The notes: generated by a model from the sequence alone, not told the origin. Shown: positions 54,101 to 62,442, numbered from the stretch's first letter. The stretch is DNA of 64,000 bases from Pseudomonadota bacterium (GCA_018242485.1 JAFEBV010000005.1:86999-150998); one strand, 5' to 3'. Numbers and translations: made by a program.

Positions 54101-55477
54101 GATCTGCACCGCATCGGTGCCTTGCCGAATGATCCCTACCAGCCCGTGCAGTGGGGCGATTTCGACGCCGACGGCAGCGTCTGGCTGGTCACCCGCGCCG
54201 GCGACACGCGGCTGGGTTCGGATGTGTTGATCCATTGGGATCCAGCCAGCCATCGCGTGCTGTCGAAACAGTCGGTCGCCCAGGCCGCACCGCTCGGGGT
54301 GCTGCCGACGAAAGCCGGCGTATTCGTATTCGGCAGCCATCAGGATGTGCTGGCAACGCCGCAGGGCGTGCGACCGCTGGGCGCGACCGGCGTGGACATG
54401 ACCGCGCTGAGCACCGACGCCACCGCGCAAGCCGTTGCCAGCCCCGACGGCCGGCTGGTAGCGCGCGCATTCCGCAACGAAGTGCGGGTGTACGACGCGG
54501 CCACCGGCGCGCAGATCGGCCTGCCCCAGCACGCCGACATCGCGGCCATGGACGTGATCGTGCAACTGGCGTTCTCGGCGGACGCCGATCGCCTGCTCGC
54601 ACTCACCCAGTTCGGCCACTGGGTGCTGTGGCCGATCCCGCCCGAAGTGCGCAAGGCCGATGCCATCGCCGCCGCGCTGGCGCATCTGGATCCCGGCAAC
54701 GAGAGCCAGCAGGTCGTCAACGCGCCCCTGCCGTCCGAACGCGCCAGCTTGCGCGCCTCCGATCCCGGCCCGTGGCGCTCGCCCGAGCCGGTGCCGTCCC
54801 CACCGATGACGACCGTCAACAGCCAGGGCATTGCCGTACCGATGCGCGCAGCGGACACCTCGCCGTTCCTGCTCGATCTGGCAGCGTGGTATCAGGATTC
54901 GCCCGACGCGATGCGCAACACGTTCTTCCGCGTGGAGCCGGGGATGCGGCCGTTTCCGGCGGGCGTGCAACGCATCGCCGGCACCGACTTCGACATGCGC
55001 GGCATGCTGATGATCAACAAGGAAACCGGCGCCATGGAATGCGTGCCCACGCCACCACGGATCGCCGCGCTGCGCCTGCTGATGGAATACTCCAGCGCCG
55101 CCCCGGTAGCCAGCGGCGACGAGATCGGCCGCCTCGTCCTGCACTACGCCGATGGCGGCAGCGCCGCGCTGCCGCTGCGCGCCGGGCGCGAACTGCCCGG
55201 CTACGGCAGTCAGGATGACGCGGTGCCGTTCGCCTTCGCCACCGATAACCTCTGGGCCCTGTACGGCTTGCCCGATTCGAAGCTCATCGAAGCGCCGCGG
55301 CTGGCCAATCCGGAGCCGCAGCGGGCGGTGCGCTGCGTGGATCTGGTCAGCGACCGCGACAACCGGCCGATGCTGGTGTATGCCATCACCGCCGAGCCGG
55401 CGGCGACGGCTGCGGGGGCGACTTCTGCGGCGACGGCAGCGCAGACCACAAGTAGTCGCCCAATACCCGGACATTGA
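51179..55477 (+). CDS. Transmembrane Ser/Thr protein kinase with C-terminal WD40-like propeller
   Basis: About 1432 residues, starting at a GTG that overlaps the preceding stop. The cytoplasmic kinase domain spans about 60-325: GHGGMGVVYRA (P-loop), VALK, VLHLDLKPGNILID (catalytic loop with Leu in place of Arg of HRD), VADFGLARR and GTPSYMAPEQ. One membrane helix lies near 348-370 (WALAVSLLTLIVGLLATSF). The rest is an extracytoplasmic propeller-like region with repeated AFSEDDAW, AISPDGTLLALAFNDQS and LLASTGTDGQIRLW units, then a further soluble part to the end. It could sense an external or envelope signal and phosphorylate its sigma-like partners. Confidence 0.85.
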   Translation: MSQTQVLPLAHQPAAAGLARLAFAAGGDATSAAIGPRHLAFLPPEALELDLDDPAQRDFGEYELLEKVGHGGMGVVYRARQKALDREVALKLLAAGPWASTDFIQRFRLEAQSAARMEHPNIVTVYETGSYEELHYFSMRLVRGQSLAAHLRQSGPYAPLVAARLIRTVAEAVDYAHRLGVLHLDLKPGNILIDAKGEPLVADFGLARRLDDVLAEQADEVSGTPSYMAPEQAQAQAQRIGVATDVYGIGAILYELLTGVPPFRAATAQETLARVVNESLIPPSERRAGIPLDLQAICLKCLAKDPADRYASARLLDEDLARFLDGRPVSVRRLNMPQRVARWAKRDPRLAWALAVSLLTLIVGLLATSFQWQRAETSAKTSRGLLWDSRREAALSLERGGDGFAALSKLLANLVEEEHAGAQAAATLDRRHMGMLQAQGAQLIDRIAIADANPLATAISPDGTLLALAFNDQSVRWYDTATLTERGRVSLRDVGSSDGENRAVSLLRFVDDHRLRATLQWYGNWTNPSNGDTWLIDLDHARRIDPPPAFADFASAAYSADGDYALLIDHQHGMQFWRTNPWRPDSDRFTNANTDGQFYPWLIDPAHGVAAYLTQSLRQLELYDLPDIRSRHTITFPGNAGISAWALSRDGRTLALGDFEGRSFLLDTRTRALRLLPRPRGREITWMAFSEDDAWVAIASFDGAVDAYDVASGDPLVAGRMQQDFNVRRVAISHAQQMLVAAGDGRVALWRLPLPGPRAIPAQRIALAPAAHGQAGQYAIDWSLATGLLASTGTDGQIRLWRLPAPLVLPGLAARQRPDRLDFDGQHLLQAAWNRVRLIAPDGHGLSPWLELPQPPGFALPLDAGRELLVTTGPQLRGYDSATRKPLFAPVALPDSPERLLVSPDDSRVLLSFGASSDHGFVEHMQLYDARHGQRLRADARSVGPYGRLAFSRDGSRLLAIGPPSAQTEVFDGKDLHRIGALPNDPYQPVQWGDFDADGSVWLVTRAGDTRLGSDVLIHWDPASHRVLSKQSVAQAAPLGVLPTKAGVFVFGSHQDVLATPQGVRPLGATGVDMTALSTDATAQAVASPDGRLVARAFRNEVRVYDAATGAQIGLPQHADIAAMDVIVQLAFSADADRLLALTQFGHWVLWPIPPEVRKADAIAAALAHLDPGNESQQVVNAPLPSERASLRASDPGPWRSPEPVPSPPMTTVNSQGIAVPMRAADTSPFLLDLAAWYQDSPDAMRNTFFRVEPGMRPFPAGVQRIAGTDFDMRGMLMINKETGAMECVPTPPRIAALRLLMEYSSAAPVASGDEIGRLVLHYADGGSAALPLRAGRELPGYGSQDDAVPFAFATDNLWALYGLPDSKLIEAPRLANPEPQRAVRCVDLVSDRDNRPMLVYAITAEPAATAAGATSAATAAQTTSSRPIPGH

Positions 55478-55556
55478 TACGGCCATTCACATGTCTGCGG
55501 GAGGTGCATCACAACGGCCGCAGATGATCGCTCGATGATCTCAAGTCATTGAAGTC

Positions 55557-55603
55557 AGAGGCACTGGGTTCCAGAGGCACTGGGTTCCAGCTTGCGCTGG
55601 AAC
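55557..55603. repeat. 16-bp direct repeat and hairpin (degraded dispersed repeat)
   Basis: AGAGGCACTGGGTTCC occurs twice in tandem (55557-55572 and 55573-55588), followed by a GTTCCAGC/GCTGGAAC hairpin (55584-55603). A GTCATTCC string follows near 55638. These resemble pieces of the 31141-31264 element. The rest of the 259-bp gap shows nothing clear. Confidence 0.55.
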
Positions 55604-55736
55604 GGCGAGCAAAAGCAGGACTCGATCGATCCCCTGCTGTCATTCCCGGCGCGGACTTGCGTATTGGTTCTTCGAGGCAGACAGTTCCACCACGCCCAGC
55701 AGTGGACGTGCACCCACCACGCACCGGGAGATCGCC

Positions 55737-56243
55737 ATGACATCGCATCGCATCCAGTCGCTCGTCGTCCTGTCCACCCTCGCGCTGGCCTGCTTGCCAG
55801 CGCCCTGCATGGCCTGCGGCGAAGGCAGCTTCAACACCGGCCACGGCCTGAGCTATCAGGGCTATCTGGCGCCGCGCCCGGCCGCCGTGCTGGTCTATAC
55901 CGGCGCCGACGGCACCATGTCGCATGCCGACCGCGACGCGCTCTACGCGGGCCTGCGCAAGGCCGGCCACAAGATCACCACGATCGACAACCCGGCCGAT
56001 TTCGCCAAGGCGCTGCAAAGCCAGCACTACGACGTGGTCATCACCTCGATGGACACCGTCGTCACCGTCGATGCCGCCAGCGCCGGCAACGTCTCGCCCG
56101 TGCATGTGCTGCCGGTGGTCGCCCGCGACGCCAGCAACGTCGCCGCGTTGCGCAGCCGCTACCACGACGTGGTGTTCGACGGTGCCAGCCTCGGGCAGTA
56201 CCTGAAGTCGATCAACGACACGATGGCGTCCAAGACGATGTAA
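55737..56243 (+). CDS. Small periplasmic protein of unknown function
   Basis: 168 residues with a signal peptide (about 1-26, ending near PCMA). The mature part looks like a Rossmann/receiver-like alpha-beta fold (AAVLVYTGADG, DVVITSMDTVVTVDA, VLPVVARD) without the phosphoacceptor pattern of a true receiver. I cannot name a family. It lies just before two outer-membrane-barrel reading frames and is probably transcribed with them. Confidence 0.72.
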   Translation: MTSHRIQSLVVLSTLALACLPAPCMACGEGSFNTGHGLSYQGYLAPRPAAVLVYTGADGTMSHADRDALYAGLRKAGHKITTIDNPADFAKALQSQHYDVVITSMDTVVTVDAASAGNVSPVHVLPVVARDASNVAALRSRYHDVVFDGASLGQYLKSINDTMASKTM

Positions 56244-56277
56244 GGCAACGCACGGACCGCGCAGGGGGAACGCATCC

Positions 56278-56643
56278 ATGCACCATCCGGCCCACATGTG
56301 CGCACCCGGCGTGCGCGCAGCGCGTGTGGTCTGCCATGGCCTGAAGATCAGCGACGACTTCACCCCGCGGCTGACCGGGCACGTCGATATCCATCGTTCC
56401 ACCTCCTTCAACGGCATCGAGTTGACGAAAGACTTCTTCAACCCTGACGGCTCGCCGAACTTCCGCAACATCCTCTACCATGACCAGCTCGCGCAGGCGC
56501 GCTTCACGCAGGCCGGTTTCGGTCTGGATTACCAGCTCAACGACCGCTACGCCCTGTCCTTCGACTGGCATCGCAACTTCGCCGTGGCCAACACCCACAT
56601 CTACGATTACGACACCACGTTCAGCATCAGCCGGGGTTTCTAG
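56278..56643 (+). pseudogene. 5'-truncated paralogue of the downstream outer-membrane barrel
   Basis: The coding-like part (from about 56340: LKISDDFTPRLTGHVDIHRS) matches the C-terminal third of the next gene. SFNGIELTKDFFNPDGSPNF corresponds to SFNGLDFPAAVFNPDGTPNF, and both end in SRGF. The N-terminal two thirds and the signal peptide are missing. The stop lies 3 bp before the next ATG. It is probably a relic of a tandem duplication. Confidence 0.7.
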
Positions 56644-56646
56644 CAG

Positions 56647-57642
56647 ATGACGACGAACCGCCTTGCAGCATCGATCGAAAGCATCAGACCCCGATCCACG
56701 CAGCACGCCCGCGCGCTGTCGCTGGCACTGCCGCTGACGCTGCTGGCGGCGTTGGTATCGACGGTTCACGCGCAGGCCTATGTACCCGACAAGGGCCACG
56801 GCAGCATCTCCACCGACTACCAGCAGGTGCTGGTCGAACAGAACACCGACAGCCACGGCCATCGCGCCGACCTCGACGGCAAGATCCAGTACCGCACGGT
56901 GCACCTGAACCTCGATTACGGTTTCGCCGAGCGCTGGGCGGTGAGCGTCTCCCTGCCTTTCGGCAGCAACCGCGACCATCGCAACTGGGCGGTGCCGCCC
57001 TCGCACGAACCGGGCATCCTCCCCGATCCGCACGGCCAGCACCTGATCGACGACGACCACTACCACGCCGGCTGGAAGGACTGGAACATCGGCCTGCGCT
57101 ACCAATGGATCACCGATCCGCTGGCGGTGACGCCGTTCGTGAAATACGGGTTCCCCACCCACGATTACCAGTACTACGGCGAATCCGCGCTCGGCCTGCA
57201 TCAGACCGAACTGCAAGCAGGCCTTGCCGCGGCGTGGCGTTTCCCGCGCCCGTGGCAAAACCTCTACCTGACCGGCGATGCCGCCTTCGAATACATGCAG
57301 AAAAAGGGGCCGCGCCGCGTCAACCATGCGATCTTCGACGTGGACATGGGGTATTTCTTCACCCCGCGATTGTCCTTGAGCCTCGGGCTCACCCACCGCA
57401 TCTCCTTCAACGGGCTGGACTTCCCGGCCGCGGTGTTCAACCCCGACGGCACGCCCAATTTCGACGTGATCTTCCACCACGACACCCTGCGCAACGTCAC
57501 CTACACCGACGTCCACGCCAGCCTCGACTACGATCTCGGCCACAACTACACGATGTCGCTGGATACCGGCAAATACCTCGGCGGCGACAACGCGAACCTC
57601 GTCAAGTCCGAGGTGAGTTTGGGGGTCAGCCGCGGGTTCTGA
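56647..57642 (+). CDS. Outer-membrane beta-barrel (porin/transport type)
   Basis: 331 residues with a long N-terminal region and signal peptide (LALPLTLLAALVSTVHAQA). Alternating amphipathic strands (for example WAVSVSLPFGSN, KYGFPTHDYQYYG) run through the protein, with a C-terminal Phe (VSLGVSRGF), the classical outer-membrane signal. Many His-rich turns (SHGHRAD, DDDHYHAGWKDW) suggest metal contact. The substrate is unknown. Confidence 0.82.
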   Translation: MTTNRLAASIESIRPRSTQHARALSLALPLTLLAALVSTVHAQAYVPDKGHGSISTDYQQVLVEQNTDSHGHRADLDGKIQYRTVHLNLDYGFAERWAVSVSLPFGSNRDHRNWAVPPSHEPGILPDPHGQHLIDDDHYHAGWKDWNIGLRYQWITDPLAVTPFVKYGFPTHDYQYYGESALGLHQTELQAGLAAAWRFPRPWQNLYLTGDAAFEYMQKKGPRRVNHAIFDVDMGYFFTPRLSLSLGLTHRISFNGLDFPAAVFNPDGTPNFDVIFHHDTLRNVTYTDVHASLDYDLGHNYTMSLDTGKYLGGDNANLVKSEVSLGVSRGF

Positions 57643-57693
57643 TCCGCGAATTCGTTGTGCGCAATCAGGCGTGGCTGCAACCAGTGACCCGCT

Positions 57694-58698
57694 TCAACCC
57701 GCCTTGTTCGTCGGCGCATCGTCCGCGAAAATCCCCGTTCCGCGCGAGCCGTCGGGCTTGATCCATCCACGGTACATGCCCTCCGTGCAGAAGGGCATGG
57801 CGATGTCGCCCTTCACGTCGATGCCGATCACGCCGCCGTCGCCGCCCAGCGCCGGCAGGCGGTCCATCACGACTTCATCGGCGGCGTCTTGCAAGCTGTC
57901 GCCACGGTAGGCCACGCGCGCGCAGATGTCGGCGGCTACATTCAGGCGGATGAAGAACTCGCCCCAGCCGGTGGCGGACACCGCGCAATCGGCGATGGCG
58001 TAGGTGCCGGCACCGATGATCGGCGAGTCGCCGACGCGACCCCAGCGCTTGTTGGTCATGCCGCCGGTGGATGTGGCGGCGGCGAGGTGGCCGTGCGCGT
58101 CCAATGCTACCGCGCCGACGGTGCCGAAATGCGCGCTCGGCGGACTGGCAGCACCTGCGGCTTCTTCGGCCCTGGCAGCCTGAAGCTGCTGCCAGCGTTC
58201 CTCGGTGTGGTAGTAGCTCGGATCGACGAAATCGATACTTGCCACGGTTTCGCCGAAGGCCTCCGCGCCAGCGCCGACGAGCATCACGTGCGGCGAGCGC
58301 TCCATCACCGCGCGCGCCAGCCGGATCGGATTTTTCACCCGACGCACGCCGGCGACCGCGCCGGCTTGCAGCGTGCGGCCATCCATGATCGAGGCGTCGA
58401 GCTCGTTCACGCCTTCGTGACTGAACACCGCGCCACGGCCTGCGTTGAAGTTCGGATCGTTCTCCAGCACGACCACCGCGGCCACCACCGCATCGCGCGC
58501 GCTGCCGCCGGTCTGCAACACGGCATGGCCGGCATCCAATGCACGGTTCAAGCCGGCACGGATCGAAGCCTCGCGTTCGGGCGTCAACTGCGCGCGACCG
58601 ATGGTGCCGGCACCGCCGTGGATCACCAGAGCGGTGATCGGCGTGCCATCGATGCGGGCAGAAGGATGGGCGATTGCAGATTCGGAGGGAATCGTCAT
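57694..58698 (-). CDS. Isoaspartyl peptidase / L-asparaginase (Ntn hydrolase)
   Basis: 334 residues of the plant-type asparaginase family. The precursor cleaves itself before the threonine of HFGTVGAVALD (near residue 195) to release the active subunit. Other motifs: LVIHGGAGTIGR, NAGRGAVFSHEGV and SPIIGAGTYA. It degrades isoaspartyl dipeptides from damaged proteins and can hydrolyse asparagine. No signal peptide is visible. It converges on the outer-membrane barrel gene and is divergent from the DUF486 gene. Confidence 0.93.
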   Translation of the reverse strand: MTIPSESAIAHPSARIDGTPITALVIHGGAGTIGRAQLTPEREASIRAGLNRALDAGHAVLQTGGSARDAVVAAVVVLENDPNFNAGRGAVFSHEGVNELDASIMDGRTLQAGAVAGVRRVKNPIRLARAVMERSPHVMLVGAGAEAFGETVASIDFVDPSYYHTEERWQQLQAARAEEAAGAASPPSAHFGTVGAVALDAHGHLAAATSTGGMTNKRWGRVGDSPIIGAGTYAIADCAVSATGWGEFFIRLNVAADICARVAYRGDSLQDAADEVVMDRLPALGGDGGVIGIDVKGDIAMPFCTEGMYRGWIKPDGSRGTGIFADDAPTNKAG

Positions 58699-58874
58699 GG
58701 CGATCGACGGAATTCAAAGCGTGACGGCCGCGCACCTGCGCAGCGGGCACACAGGATACCGGAAGCCGTCATCTCCCCGCCGGCGAACACAGTGCCCATG
58801 GGCCATCCACCTTGCGCACGATGCAGCGAGCGGGGGTAGCATCGTTGCCTTTCGCGAACATATCGGGAACCTTC

Positions 58875-59225
58875 ATGACCACTCCGCTACGCCCGTGGCT
58901 GCTGCCCATTGCCTTGCTGATCGGTTCCAACGTGTTCATGACCGCCGCGTGGTACGGCCATCTGAAATTCACCAATCGCCCGTTGTGGATGGTGGTGCTC
59001 GCGAGCTGGGGCATCGCCTTCTTCGAGTACTGCCTGCAGGTGCCGGCCAATCGCCTCGGCCACACCGTCTACAGCGCGGCCCAGCTCAAGGGCATGCAGG
59101 AGATCATCACCCTCGTAGTGTTCGCATTCTTCTCGATCTGGTATCTGGGCGAGCCGATCCGCTGGAACCACATCGCCGGATTCGCACTGACCGTGGCGGC
59201 GGCGTTTTTGATTTTTGCGGAGTGA
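58875..59225 (+). CDS. DMT-like small membrane protein (DUF486)
   Basis: 116 residues from the ATG 58875, with about four helices. The family core (AAWYGHLKFTNRPLWMVVLASWGIAFFEYCLQVPANR) is intact. DUF486 proteins are predicted small transporters of the drug/metabolite superfamily; the substrate is unknown. It is divergent from the asparaginase gene. Confidence 0.88.
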   Translation: MTTPLRPWLLPIALLIGSNVFMTAAWYGHLKFTNRPLWMVVLASWGIAFFEYCLQVPANRLGHTVYSAAQLKGMQEIITLVVFAFFSIWYLGEPIRWNHIAGFALTVAAAFLIFAE

Positions 59226-59253
59226 GGGGGAATGGCTGATGGTGAATCGGCGC

Positions 59254-59300
59254 TTCTCCTTCTCCCTCCGGGAGAAGGTGCCCGCAGGGCGGATGAGGGA
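59254..59300. repeat. Dispersed extragenic hairpin repeat
   Basis: A perfect 9-bp stem CCTTCTCCC-TCC-GGGAGAAGG (59258-59278) is followed by GTGCCCGCAGGGCGGATGAGGG. The same pattern is common as an extragenic repeat in GC-rich proteobacteria. It lies between the convergent DUF486 and mazG genes and may help end transcription. Confidence 0.6.
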
Positions 59301-59405
59301 AAGGCGTGTCAGATCACGTTCGCCGCCGAATGCGAGGAAACCAATTTACTGAAAGGCGGGCACCTTCAGTCGCCATGAAACCGCATTGGTGAAAGGGTTC
59401 ACCGT

Positions 59406-60116
59406 TCACGGCCTCTCCACTTCCCCAGCCTTCGCCCGATCCCAATAGCGATCCTGTGCATCCAGCGGCAGCGATGAAAGCGTCACGCCGTCTTCGCGCG
59501 CCAACGCCTCCATCGTCCTGAAGCGCCGCTCGAACTTGGCGTTGGCGTGCCGCAGTGCCGCGCCGGGATCGACCTTGGCGCGCAAGGCAAGGTTGGCGGC
59601 GACGAACAGCACGTCGCCGATCTCGTCCTCCAGACGAGCCCGCAAGGCGGTGTCGTCGGGTGCGGTCGACAGCGCATCGAACTCCGCGCGCACTTCTTCG
59701 ATTTCCTCGTGCAGCTTGTCGAGCACCGGGCCGTGATCGGGCCAATCGAAGCCCACCGTGGCCGCGCGCTTTTGCAGCTTCAGCGCGCGTTGCCATTCCG
59801 GCAAGCCGCGGGCGATGCCGGCCAGCACGCTGGCATCCGAGTCGCCGCCGGCTTCACGCTCGCGCTGCTTGTGGCGTTCCCACTGCCGGGTCTGCTCGGC
59901 GGCATCGGCGACATGCTCTTGTGCGGCGAACACATGCGGATGCCGCCGCTCCATCTTGTCGCAGATCGCCGCCACCACATCGCCGAAGGCGAACTGCCCG
60001 CCCTCCTGCGCCATGCGCGCATGGAACACGACTTGCAGCAGCAAGTCGCCGAGTTCGTCGCGCAGGTCATGCATGTCGCCGCGGTCGATGGCGTCGGCGA
60101 CCTCGTAGGCTTCGTC
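59406..60116 (-). pseudogene. mazG: mazG with lost N-terminus
   Basis: Nucleoside triphosphate pyrophosphohydrolase. The remaining frame contains DELGDLLLQVVFHARMAQE, KMERRHPHVFAAQ and, in the second domain, EEIEEVRAEFDAL and EDEIGDVLFVAANLAL. Homology to MazG starts at DEAYEV (60099-60116) and is intact to the C-terminus. About 40 N-terminal residues, including the first EExxE-type metal motif region, are absent. In frame upstream there are only six unrelated codons and a TAG at 60135-60137. An internal ATG at 60072 could still give a 222-residue fragment. The break coincides with a switch to AT-rich DNA. Confidence 0.85.
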
Positions 60117-60489
60117 ATACCCGCGACATAAAAACTATGGACATCTCTAGGCAGATGATATTATTTATCTTTACTCCCAAAGTGCACCGCCCATATGGAC
60201 AAACGAAGCATACGCCACATGCATCCGTTTTTCTGACAGGACGCAATGCAGCAAATAGAAATTCCGGATATTACAAAGGGGGTCGGCCTTATCGGCACGC
60301 AGACCAAGCGACTGCCACCCTCTCACGGCAAGACCCAACATCTTGTGCGCCGGGCCGGTCCGACGCAGCAAATCTTCGATCCGGACTTGAAAAGTTGATG
60401 CTCGCCACCATCCGTTCAGGAACAAGAGCTGCCCGCCCGTGTCATGCCATGAGATGTGGTGGCCATAAATTTGGTGAGGGAGGCTTGGT
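60117..60489. other. AT-richer foreign-looking segment between mazG break and capV relic
   Basis: About 370 bp of clearly lower GC (for example TAAAAACTATGG, GATATTATTTATC near 60126-60171) in a GC-rich genome. No convincing gene; an 84-codon minus-strand frame (60171-60425) has no recognisable features. It should contain the capV promoter. A GAGGGAGG ribosome site lies just before the capV ATG. Confidence 0.6.
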
Positions 60490-61320
60490 ATGGCAGCAGA
60501 TCCGGAAAGCGACGCGTCACCTACCCGATTCCAAGCCCTCGCCCTCTCAGGCGGGGGCTACCGCGGGCTCTACACCGCACGCGTCCTGGCGGATGTCGAA
60601 GCGCATTTCGACACGTCCATTGGATCCCACTTCGAACTCCTCGCCGGTACATCCGTCGGCGGGATTTTGGCGCTCGCGTTAGCACTCGAAATTCCTGCCG
60701 CCCGCATCGTAGAACTGTTTGAGGAGCACGGCCGCGAGATCTTCAAGAGACGCTCGCTCTTGGGTGTCTTTCAGTCAACCTACTCGAGCGAGCCGCTGCG
60801 CAAGCTGCTTTCGCAGGAGGAGTTGTTCGGTGACCGCACGCTGGGTGACTGCCGCCACCCGCTGATCGTGCCGGCGATCAATTTCACGACCGGACAACCG
60901 GTGGTCTTCAAAACCGCGCACCATTCCAGCCTCAAGGTCGACTACCAGCTCAAGGCTGTCGACGTCGCGCTAGCGACCAGCGCCGCACCGCTGTATTTCC
61001 TCCGGCACGTCTTCCGCAGCAATCAATACGTCGACGGCGGCTTGTTCGCCAACGCGCCCGGATGGCTTGCGCTCCATGAAGCCGAAATCTTTTTCCGCCA
61101 GCCACCTGACCAGGTTCACTTGATGGCGATCGGAACCATGTCCGCAAAATTCAGCGTGGACCCGCGTCGGACACGGCGAGGTGGTTGGACCAGTTGGGGG
61201 GCATCAATCCTGTGAACACTCCGAAGCAACTTTTCGGATTGGCGATTTCGACCCAGGAAACGCTGGTGGACCACATGCTCCGACAGCGCCTCGGTCCTGC
61301 CTACTGCCACCTCGATGACG
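60490..61320 (+). pseudogene. CapV-like patatin phospholipase (CBASS effector type), frameshifted
   Basis: The frame from the ATG 60490 gives a patatin-fold lipase: ALSGGGYRGLYTARVL (oxyanion loop), ELLAGTSVGGILALALA (catalytic Ser in GTSVG) and YVDGGLFANAP (catalytic Asp in DGG). It ends at a TGA (61213-61215) after 241 residues. A clear continuation (ARWLDQLGG, TPKQLFGLAISTQETLVDHM, LRQRLGPAYCHLDDDL) is in another frame from about 61175 to 61320, so one base was lost near 61150-61180. CapV is the cGAMP-activated effector of some CBASS defence operons and is often their first gene. No cyclase, E1/E2 or JAB gene is present in view. Confidence 0.7.
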
Positions 61321-61527
61321 ACCTTTGCCAAAATACGATCGTTGTACCAACGCGCGACCGCTTCGGGATCGGATTTCTTCCAGGTTCCATCGCGCCTTGC
61401 GAGGTGAATCCCTTGCAGATCCTCCCAGGCCGGTTCAACCAGTTCGCCAAAGTCGGCGATTTCCCGCAGATACTGTGCGTCATGCGCCGAACTGGATGCT
61501 TTGGCGAGTGCCACCGCACGCTCGCGG

Positions 61528-62229
61528 ATGGATGCGAATTCGGCCTCGGGTGAGCACTTCCGGTCAGCGGCACGTGAACAGCGCGACAGCGAGCATCGCC
61601 AGCATCAACACGCGCTACAGGCGCTGCAAACCGAATTACGCCAAGCATTGGATCATCTGGCGGCCAAGAACGCAGAACTGGTTCAGCTCAACCGCGACAA
61701 TGGCCGCATGACGGAGCAACTCGGCCAGCTCCAACTGCGGTTGCGGTCGTCCGAGGAGGCGCTCAAGCGCGACCAGGTTGAGCTGCGGGAGCTGCGCCCC
61801 CTGCCTGACCAACTTCGCTCCCATGTGGATTCGCTGGCGCGCGTGCGCATTGCAGAAGCCGATCTCGAGCAGGATCTCGCCGACGCACGCGAGCGCGAAC
61901 GCATCCTGCAGGCCGAGGTGCGCACCGGCGAACACGAACGGATTCGACTGTTGGCACGACTGGAAGTGTTCGAGGCGACGCTCGCGCAACCCAAGCCTTG
62001 ATCCAACAAATCGGCTTCGGGCTGACCAAGCGCTGATCCGAGCCTACAGAATGAAGCTTCCTTGGGCCGAGAACCCGCGTGGAGTGACAGCGGTGCCAGC
62101 GACTTTCGCATTCCGCAGAACCTCGTCCAGCGGCTGGTCGAGCAGTTTCTACACGACGCAGAGGAGACGATCGCCAAACACCAGCGGGCCGCGCATGCAA
62201 CGACGAGCTCCATCGAACGCTACGGCTGA
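61528..62229 (+). pseudogene. Coiled-coil protein gene (KfrA-like tail) with two in-frame TGA codons
   Basis: A long helical, Gln/Arg/Glu-rich coiled coil (EHRQHQHALQALQTELRQAL, HLAAKNAELVQLNRDNGRM, LRSSEEALKRDQVELREL) runs to a TGA at 61999-62001. In the same frame, eight codons later, a second TGA (62023-62025) is followed by a coding-like end (SDFRIPQNLVQRLVEQFLHD, AEETIAKHQRAAHATTSSIE) and a final TGA at 62227-62229. Both inner TGAs could have come from CGA or TGG. No N-terminal DNA-binding domain is visible, and a start at 61501 or 61528 is a guess. KfrA-like plasmid proteins have similar tails. Confidence 0.5.
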
Positions 62230-62442
62230 ACCCGTATCGGCCCTGCATTGGGCGAGATCACTGCGCAGCCGCCGCGCCGTCGCCGTCCCGGAACGCCACG
62301 GCCGCCGCGCACAGGCAGAATTAACGTCCATCCCCTAATCTGACAGTTTGGGTCGTCCTGCGCTGCAAGATGGGTGGCTCGTTTGCCTGCCGCGCACGGA
62401 TCGGCGATCGTTCGGCGCCATTTCTTTCGGGGAAAACCAGGC

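Noticed and set aside
60171..60425. 84-codon minus-strand frame upstream of capV
   Set aside because: No ribosome site, no domain, odd composition, and it lies in an AT-rich junction segment; not enough to call a gene.
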